Shown here: positions 56,501 through 64,000 of the stretch, in pieces | Layout: every line of letters starts with the position of its first letter | Position numbering within the stretch: the first letter of the stretch is position 1 | Source of the DNA: Agrocybe praecox | Lineage: Eukaryota > Basidiomycota > Agaricomycetes > Agaricales > Agrocybaceae | Assembly (NCBI GenBank): GCA_964017145.1 | Contig: OZ024848.1 | Location: 1,872,501 to 1,936,500 of the forward strand | Direction of reading: 5' to 3' | Length of the DNA stretch: 64,000 nt | Notes under the pieces: model-generated | The model's database searches: none | The model's input: the letters and a program-made list of their open reading frames with translations, nothing else | What the model was told of the DNA's origin: nothing | Position numbers and translations under genes: made by a program

Positions 56501-58605
56501 GACTTACCTTCAATGACGAGGCAAATTCGATCCATCAAGTCTGTTGCGTTCTCCATCGATGGCACACAAGTCGTGGCTGCAACGGCAACTGCTATATTGG
56601 CGTTAGATGCCACTACCGGCCGACAGCAACGTGTGTTGAATGTTCAGGATTGCGATTATGTCAAATTTTCGAGGGATGGTACGAGACTGGTGGCTCGCTC
56701 CGGCAACATGGTTCATATATGGGATACATCTACTTACCAACTACTGAAGACGTTTGATGCCGCCCATGCAACAATCTCAGTTGAAGGAACACAAATTCTG
56801 GCCATCGAAGATTCTATTGATGCAGGCCGTCAAGTGCAGGTGTTGGACATTTCAACAGGCACCATACTGAACACGGCGGAGATGCCCTGGGAAGTGAATA
56901 TCACGTTATCCGTGTCCTTCTCAAGCGTAGCAAAGAGGTTTTTAATCAAGTCTTCCTTCTCTGTTCAATTATGGGATATATCGACAGGTGGCGCCATGAA
57001 AGCACCTACACTTTCTCTTGGAGACTATACTACTTTTATTTTTTCGGCTGCATTTTCGCCTGACGCAAAACATGCTGTGACATCCTCGCTAGATGGTACT
57101 GTACGGGTGTGGGATGCATCGACAGGAAATTCATTGATGGTATTGCAACATAAAAGGCCGGTCCAAGCATTCGACTTCTCGTCTGATGGCAGACATATCG
57201 CGTCTATTTCAGACGAAGGATCCCTGCACGTGTGGGACATGACAACAGGCGCAGAATTAAAGGTCTTTACCCCTGTAGCTGCTGTCAGCTCGGTTGCGTT
57301 TTCACCAGATGGTACACATATAGCCTCGGTGTCAGAGAGTGGCATACAGCTTTGGTCTTGGGACAGGTCGGCACAAATTGATCACACCCAGGATATTAAG
57401 GGGCCATCTAGCGCTGTACTAGAGCTCATTATAGATGTTGCAATAACGGATGACTCCAAGAAAATTATGTCTGCCACCCTTTTAAAAGTTCAGATCTGGG
57501 ATGCAATAACAGGGACCGAGCTAAAAGCAATATCGAGTTCTTCCATGCTCTCCGCCAACATGTCTAGAAACGGTGAATACATTGTTTCTCGCCTACTAGA
57601 TGAATCTGTAATGGTGTGGGATGCAACAACTGGCGATGTAATAATTCATTTGAACGGTGCCAAGACCGACTCATCACCGTTCGCACCCGTCACTGTCGTT
57701 GGATTGTCGAGAAGTGGAAAAAGATTTGCCATTAGCAGAGAAAAATCTCTGACGGTGGAAATATGGAATATACAAACGGGTAGAGAAAGAGAGATTGTCA
57801 TCGACAATCCTCCATTCTTTCTCTCATTTTCAATTGAAGAACAATACATCGTGTGCAGCTCGGTACATGAACTGTGCAGCCATGTACACATCACCATCTA
57901 TAACGCTTTAGCAGGTATAACAATCAACTATTATCGCTTATTTTGTCTGTTCTAAGAAACTACTTGACAGGTGATATAAGCCAGGAGATTTACAGTCAGA
58001 TAACCGGCGGCACATTTCATAGGCCTTTATTCTCAAGCAACGGGAAAGAAGTTATAGTTTGTTCGCCAAACATCCCAACAAACCTAGCGCATATCTTGTT
58101 CGAAATTTGGGATATATCATCTGGCCAACTCCTGAATACAGTCAAAAGATCCTCATATGGGCACGGTAGCTATGTGGAGTTTTCCCTTGAATGCGTCGAT
58201 CTCTCAAACGATGGAAAGATGCTTGTCGCAGGTTGCAGTGATGGATTTATACGAATTTTGGATGTTCTCGAAGGTGGCAAGATAACTGTGATCGGGTATC
58301 CTGAATGGCGTATCACTACAGTTACCTTTTCCTGCGACGATAAACGAATAGTCTCTGGATCGCAGGACGGATCAGTGCATGTTTGGGACTTGGATAAGGA
58401 CGCAGAGAGTTGGATACTACAAGGGAGCGGTTGGATCACTTCTTCCCGGAAACAAGAGCACAGGCTTATGTGGGTTTCTGAATTTTTGCGAGTCATCCAA
58501 CCACTCAACACTTTGATCATACCCCCCCGGGAGCATGGTTCTGTTGACTTCAAAGAGGCTATGATTGGCGAAGACTGGGAGAATTGTTACACTCGTGATA
58601 TATAG
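53583..58605 (+). CDS. NACHT-WD40 NLR-like (STAND) protein, paralog C
   Basis: Closest relative of paralog A, with the same seven-exon plan: 53583-54122, 54183-54319, 54369-54513, 54564-54620, 54669-56246, 56297-57914 and 57971-58605, adding up to 1570 codons with no stop. It has a Pro/Ser-rich N-terminus, a helical region (AGRFAKSILPKLAGC), NACHT with Walker A GHAGAGKTT and Walker B YLVVVDALDE, then about 14 WD-like blades (VRVWDASTG, LHVWDMTTG, IQLWSWDRS, VMVWDATTG). Exon 6 starts at a GTG codon after the acceptor, where A and B have ATG, confirming that this is an internal exon and not a start. The stop at 57955 lies in a 56-base intron (57915-57970). The WD blades differ more among paralogs than NACHT does, consistent with the recognition part changing faster; this is by eye only. 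Confidence 0.9.
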
Positions 58606-59630
58606 CATTTTCAATGTGTTTCCTTCGAGTTGCTAGGAACAGACTATGTGGAGAAATATATTCCAACTTGGCAGCCGAATGCACGCTCATGCTACAGTAG
58701 CTGTGACATCCATTATCCACCATTGATTTTAATCGTCATCGAATAAATCTTGGGCGACCTATGGGGCTATATTCCAATATTGTCAATGCCCCTTCCGGAG
58801 TCCCACAGAAATCTTGCTGCACATGCAGCAGTATGACTCTCGTTTATAGTACATATGAGAACCTGACTCTAATCAAGGTTAGGAAGAAAAAAACAGGTGA
58901 AAGCTCAAGATGCGTGAAGAAGTGGATGCACGGAAACGGCAGGAAGGAGGAGGAATAACATTCGGATTCCATCCTCCACTTAACTTCCGCTATAAATACC
59001 CATACGCACATAAGACCCAATCGTTTGCCCATGAACGACACAAGTAACGCTTTGCTACTGCTGTCTGGAAGACGCATATGCTCCTTGAAACGGTAGCGTA
59101 TACTAGAAATTTCCTGGTCAACGCAGCACGCGCGCGGACGCCGGAGACGATTAAAAGAACGAGGTATGCATTTGAAAAGTCACAACATAACTACTCTGTC
59201 GCCTCACCAATTAAAAACAGCAACAGCATAAAAACACACTGGACATTCTCCACCCTGGATCTGATACAGATATATCGTATACATGACAGTTTCGTTTGTA
59301 GTTCACTTGCTTGCTGCTCCCCCTTCCTTCCTTCCTTCACGGCGAGTTGGTTTGTACAGGTTGCCAGGAGGAGGCGAATCGTGTTTCGTCAAACACGTCG
59401 AGCATTGAGTCGATCAGTTCCTGGATAAATAAATAGCGATAGGTCAGTCGAATTGTCCATGCCGTGCCGAGTAAATCCTCAATCCTTCTGCTGGTTGGAG
59501 CATTGGCGAAAAGGAAGGATAGGAAGGGGGGGAATACAAGAAGAGAATCACAATGACCGATCAAAGAAGATAAGACCAAAGGTACAAAAAAGGCGGGAAA
59601 TTGGAGAAGAAAGAAAGCAGGAAAAGGGCT
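58606..59630. repeat. shared 3' flank of the NLR block, copy C
   Basis: No gene. Matches 5292-6321 and 36476-37396 over most of its length, including the TTTTCAATGTGTTTCC start and the CTGCTGGTTGGAGCATTGG segment near 59488. It ends at the isocitrate dehydrogenase last exon. Confidence 0.75.
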
Positions 59631-61045
59631 TCACAATTTAGTAGTTGCGCTTGCTGCGAGCTTCTGTTGCAGCTTGGCCTAGAGGAGCGAGAATGGTTAG
59701 TATTGTAATCATGAGGATAGAGATGGGAAAGGGGTGAGCGTACATTCAATGCATCCATATACACATCAGTGATAACTCAGTGCTCCCTCTTCATTTTCTT
59801 TCCGTAGATCGCAAGGGCCAAATCCTTGGTCATGATCCCATCCTTGTCGATGACCTCAATGCAGGCGGACTCCAAGTTCCAAGCGAACTGGCGGAGGGGT
59901 TCGCGCGGTGTAGCAGGCCACGGGTCCAGGCAAAGACGGAGGCGACGGGATTGGTGCTAGTCTCCTTGCCCTTCTGGTATTCACGGTAATGTCTGGTGAC
60001 AGTTCCGTGGGCGGCCTCACTCTCGATAACCTGGCAATCGGGGGTGATGAGCTCGGAGGTCATCAATCCAAGACTTCCGAATCCTTGGGCGAGGATGTCG
60101 CTCTGCACATCATCGTCGTAGTTCGTGCATGCCCAGACGAAGCCTCTGGAGGACTTGACAGCTTGAGCGACCATGTCATCGATGAGACGGTGCTCGTAGT
60201 AGATACCAACAGCCCCGAATTGCGACTTGTGTTGACTGCGTAGAAGAAGAAAATTAAAACAGGTTTGTATTGCACATCCTCGCGTACTTACGTATCATAG
60301 ATTTCTTCGAAGATATCCTTGAAGCGACCGTCGTATCCCTTCAAGATAATGTTCTTGTTCGACATAAACTGGACACAAAAACGATGTTAAAACTTTGATC
60401 GGGCCAGATGTAAGGGCACCTACCAGGGGCATTTGCTTAGCCCAGGCCATCTTGAACGAGGAGTGGACGAAACCTGTGATTGACTGCAAACGATGAGCAT
60501 GTTTTCCGATACGTAGCGAACTAGATATACCTCATCAGTGTTTTACATAGATATGGCGATACCAGGTCTCTTGAAATCATACACATCCGTAACAGTGGCA
60601 GGAACACCGTCAGCGGGAGTGCAAACCAATTGCAATTTTCCTGGACCGGGAGCGACGTAGTCTGTCGAGTGGTACTATAAATAGATATTAGCGAAACCGC
60701 GAGGATAATAACAAGGACAGGAACGTACCTGGTCACCGAAAGCGTGTCTGCCAATGACGATAGGTTTGACCCATCCTGGGATAGGCTTGTGGATTTGGGA
60801 AAGGATGATGGGTTCACGGAACAGAGTTCCTCCAAGAATGTTATGGATCTGAAGAGGAAAGATTTAAGTCTGGAATGGCTAAGAAAGAAAACAGTACGAC
60901 ATACAGTTCCGTTTGGATTCCTCCACATTTCCTTCAAGTTGAACTCCTTCACACGAGCTTCATCGTGGGTGATGGTTGCACGTTTAATGCCGAATTTATG
61001 TTCCAAAATCGCGTTGGTAGCGTCTACGGTAACTTGATCGTTGGG
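59631..61045 (-). pseudogene. NADP-isocitrate dehydrogenase, nearly complete remnant (copy C)
   Basis: Best-preserved of the three copies. From a CTAG acceptor at 61046: [20 protein letters not shown], then [40 protein letters not shown] residues, [131 protein letters not shown] deletion-frameshift near 59915 follows, then [20 protein letters not shown] with TKDLALAIYGKKMKREH in another frame, and the last exon (59631-59678). The N-terminal substrate-binding part before QVTVD is replaced by the F-box/LRR tail on the opposite strand, and the codon for the expected residue at about 60548 is also hit by a stop (CKTLMRYI frame). The enzyme cannot be functional. Confidence 0.85.
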
Positions 61046-61055
61046 CTAGGAGTCC

Positions 61056-61415
61056 ATGAACAGTGTTTGGGTGCTCTGGTTACAGCAACGGAGCATACCT
61101 GATCTCTGTACTCCAATCGTTTCGGGTGTCTCTTCGGCTTCAGAGACTGAGCCTGGTGAAGGGGATGCTGATATTGGATCTACGACTTTGTCGAGGTCTG
61201 CGTCTCTGAAGTGGACTTCTGGATGGAAGGCGGGAGGTGAAGGAGGTACTAGTGGGAGTGCGACTACTTCTGGAACGAGCACACCGAGCTCGATCAGGTC
61301 GAACTCGATGGGTCTGGGCTCGTTTAGGAGGTTGAGCTTGAAGATGACGGGCGGGAGAATCGGGAAAGAGAAAGAAAAGAAGGAGAGGAGAGCGAGTTGT
61401 TCGAATTCGGATTGA
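61056..61415 (+). pseudogene. F-box/LRR protein Ser-rich tail remnant (block C)
   Basis: Plus strand: VSGVSSASETEPGEGDADIG, LSRSASLKWTSGWKAGGEGG, GTSTPSSIRSNSMGLGSFRR and a Lys/Arg-rich end with SCSNSD and stop. It corresponds to the tail of the remnant ending at 7531 in block A. The opposite strand is also open here over 167 codons, but its composition (Pro/Leu strings) looks like a shadow. No N-terminal LRR part is present. Confidence 0.5.
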
Positions 61416-62488
61416 TTCGCCACATAGGTCTTCGATGTCTGCGGTGCCAGGGATGGTCTCATACCAATATCAGTGCACGATCTCAAATGTCCCGCATTCG
61501 ATACCAACGCAGACGAACAATGGCGAGAAATTAAAAGCAGGGAATCCAACTGATCGCTTCATCACCGAACGGTCACGTGTGTTTTCCATCGCGCATCGCG
61601 TCGCAATTTACCCGGAGCCTACAAGGTCAATTACGACGCTTCTTCCTTTTTTTCCACCATCAATACTGGCCACCTCATGAATATTTCTTCTCAAGCATTT
61701 CCAACCTCTCTGGTTGCAAAATAGACGAATGCCGTTCGTGAAACCGACAACTAATTCTTGGGTTAACCCAAACCAGCAGCACATACCCTTTGACTCGCCG
61801 ATGTGGGCACTATACTACTACACAATTTGTGTAATAGCGCACAGGGGACATAAACCGTGGATGGATCGTCTCGTATCTGAAGCGAAAAAGGATGTGTGGA
61901 TAATGAGAGTGGGATTAAGAAGGAGATATGAGATTGATAGAGGTCAGACCGAGTGGCGAGGAAGACGGCATGCGCGAACGTTTATTTACGCAGGTTCATT
62001 ATCCAGCAGACATAAATTTAGCGATAAGTAAAAGCCAGCGCGGTGACGACGGTGGTGGAAGGAAGGAAGACAAGAAGCCGGAAAAAGCTCGGGTTGAATC
62101 CGAACTTTAGAATCTGCAAAGCTACGAGGCGAGTGAAAATGAATAAGCAAACAAAAAAGGACAAAAAGCGAAGCCCCACTTACAAAGCCTGAGTCCTTTG
62201 AAATATCGGATTTATATGGAATCGCTAATTCAACGTAGCATTTGCCACTCGGACGTTAATCAATCTTGCCATCTGCTTTACATCACGCCCACAATCTTCA
62301 TCTTCCCACCCAGCGTTCTTCCTTTTAACATATGCTCAGCGAGATGTCTAATACATCATCACGAGCTATCATGCATCACGTAGCATCAAAGACGCTGCAA
62401 CCAGGCGTCCTTTCTTCATTTCCGAGACGAGTTGAGACGAACGATGAGCCCTACGATGCCGAAAGGTCGTTGCTGTGACCTGAAGAAC
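61416..62488. other. no gene; weak inverted relative of the dispersed repeat
   Basis: About 61565-61640 resembles the dispersed short repeat in inverted orientation (ACCGAACGGTCACG, GCGCATCGCGTCGCAA). Otherwise nothing recognisable. Some resemblance between 61460-61550 and sequence next to other F-box tails was not followed further. Confidence 0.4.
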
Positions 62489-63703
62489 CTACTTCGACGC
62501 GCCGCGTACCACAAAGAACTCGGTGCCATAGGCTCGCCGTTCGTTGACGAAGAAGTCTTCAAAGCTTGAATTGAGAACCAAGGGAAGTGTACTTTCTTCG
62601 TCTTTCCCTCTTTCTACAACAAGTCCCAATTGCCTCATCATTTTGAAAATGCCACAATCGGATGGGTTGTCGTCGAATATACACGCGAGAGCGATCGGTT
62701 GATGAGCGCTGAGCAGAAGTAAATGACAAAGCCCGGCTTGAATGAATGAAAATGAAAAGCAAGTCCTCAAAAAAGTGACTCGGGTAAGGTATGGAAGAGC
62801 ATATCGCACAGTACAGGTCGTCTATGGCGTCCTCCTTGGAATGCGAAACTTTACTGGATATCAAATCCTGCAGGACGACCGACTCTCCATTTCCTCCACG
62901 ATCATGGCAGAATCGAAGAAAACGGTAGAGTGTGTCGATCCATAGATGGATTCCCATTGAGCGTTCCATCAATTGATCGTGCAGGTCTTCAATCCTATAT
63001 TCTTCAAATAATGCAGGCATTTCTTCTACCAATTGGTTCAAACACCAGGTCATATAATCAGATGGAGGCACTCCTCCAGGATTATCAAATGTTATCTCGC
63101 GAGTGTAACATTGGTGCGCTATACAACCGAAGATATCGGTGACCATATCCCCGTCTTGCGATTTTAAGAGTATACGGAAGTTAGATGGCATTCGGACCAA
63201 ATAGTCAGCGAGGGAAGTAAGTATGCGGTTCTGCTCCCGCCGACCAGGTTTCTCGTGAATACCATCAATAATGATAAGAGTAGGTCCCACCATGGCCAGA
63301 GTCGTGTCGCCCTTTTCCACTCCAATATTCATGGTGTCGACAAGCAAATGAGGGAATTGCTGTCCAATATCCGCAGAGGCAAGAGATGAGTCAGACTTGA
63401 GCTTCTCCGCAATTCTGGCTTTAATTGTTTGGTTATAACCAGCTAACCGAAATATGAGACTGATGGAGCTGGATACAGTTTGAGAATTGGCTCCTGCCAC
63501 ATCGCTTCTCAGGAACACAGAAGCGCCGAGACGATGCTGTTCGTGAAAGGCTTGGGCTATTGTATGAGCTAAGGTCGACTTCCCGCATCCTGAGGGACCA
63601 GATAAAACACATATTTGTTTGCTCGAATCGTTATCAATATCAATCGTAGAAGACGCCCAGAGAAGGGTGTCGTCTATAATGGGCTCAGGACTGCTTTGTT
63701 CCC
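62489..63703 (-). pseudogene. NACHT-type NTPase (NLR D), distant from A-C, apparently broken
   Basis: Minus-strand exon beginning after an acceptor (CTAAG) near 63704: SSPEPIIDDTLLWASST, ICVLSGPSGCGKSTLAHTIA (Walker A), LGASVFLRSDVAGANSQ, TLIIIDGIHEKPG (Walker B), RILTSLADYLVRMPSNFRIL, then a helical region. Up to about 62740 the frame ending at 62559 fits. After that, the family-like sequence (LLSAHQPIALACIFDDN, MRQLGLVVERGKDEES, SSFEDFFVNERRAYG, stop at 62489) is in another frame, so there is a frameshift or an unrecognised intron. No WD40 region follows before the block C sequence. Upstream exons lie beyond about 63710 and perhaps off the window. It belongs to the fungal NACHT group but to a different lineage from A-C, facing them on the opposite strand. 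Confidence 0.7.
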
Positions 63704-64000
63704 CTTAGACACGTGCGGCCTGAATCCCATCCGATACTTTGCAAGTACGATAAGTTGTTGACGCGAATAAGAGCCTCTGTGGCAACTCTGTGGCAGAAGA
63801 TGAGTGTCGGTCATTGGCATGAAGGACTCTACATACCGATATTTTCAACAGTCTGAAGAATATGGAAAGAGACCACAGCAGTTTGTAGAATAGACCTAAG
63901 GATAAGGTTATGAATTCCGGGAAGCCCGAATCGAACTCTCGTCTTCAAATCAGTGCCAGCGCTTATGCATTATAGTACGAGGTAGGATAAAATAATGATT
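63704..64000. other. upstream part of NLR D, exons not resolved
   Basis: Should hold upstream exons or introns of the minus-strand NACHT gene. GT-AG sites are present but no frame could be fixed. A tRNA-like TTCGATTC box near 63930 is discussed under rejected items. Confidence 0.35.

Noticed and set aside
61046..61549. 167-codon minus-strand frame rich in Pro and Leu as a gene
   Set aside because: The plus strand gives the Ser-rich tail of the F-box/LRR protein with a better composition and continuity with block A. The minus frame is a shadow.
63910..63975. Minus-strand tRNA suggested by GAGTTCGATTCGGGC and a GCGCTGGCAC stretch
   Set aside because: The T-stem does not pair, no matching acceptor 5' strand is present, and no full cloverleaf can be drawn. 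At most a tRNA-derived scrap.

Overview
The window comes from a fungus, almost certainly a mushroom-forming basidiomycete (Agaricomycetes). Introns are short (about 49-70 bases, GT-AG). The gene content is typical of those genomes: NACHT-WD40 NLR-like genes, F-box/LRR genes, a BTB gene, a KIN4-type kinase, and Ty1/copia and DNA transposons. The genus cannot be told from the sequence. No rRNA, convincing tRNA or CRISPR array was seen.

The locus is a decaying tandem array. Three NACHT-WD40 genes lie on the + strand: A 229-5291, B 26065-36475 and C 53583-58605. Each sits in a repeating block: NLR, a shared 3' flank, remnants of an NADP-isocitrate dehydrogenase gene (minus strand), the Ser-rich tail of an F-box/LRR gene (plus strand), and, between blocks, other duplicated segments. 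Those segments are an unrecognised pair at 10.44-13.86 and 45.53-48.1 kb, KIN4 kinase remnants at 39.9-41.1 and 48.9-51.9 kb, and a DOA10 remnant at 14.0-15.6 kb. A and C look intact, with seven exons each and predicted products of 1583 and 1569 aa. A fourth, more distant NACHT gene (minus strand, 62.5-63.7 kb) runs towards the right edge and looks broken.

Two mobile elements explain most of the asymmetry between blocks. (1) A complete Ty1/copia retrotransposon (27628-33159, minus strand) interrupts the NACHT exon of gene B. Its two 303-base LTRs look identical, its 1577-aa Gag-Pol is uninterrupted and its 5-base target duplication is intact. B would be open from end to end without it, so the insertion is recent. 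(2) A 6.7-kb DNA transposon (18714-25440) fills the junction between blocks A and B. Its terminal inverted repeats (296 and 339 bases) carry 8 and 10 copies of a TTGGTGGATAAT-like motif, and it is flanked by GCGTATA. The same junction between blocks B and C (52866-52872) is the matching empty site. Inside are a multi-exon integrase-fold (DD34E) transposase, an acidic/basic accessory protein, a divergently transcribed intact BTB-domain gene, and a nested 511-base palindrome. This composite element, apparently carrying a host-type BTB gene, is the best candidate here for a poorly described system.

Genes are read by eye with introns inferred from GT-AG sites, reading frame and agreement between paralogs. 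The three NLR models support one another. The pseudogene boundaries are approximate.
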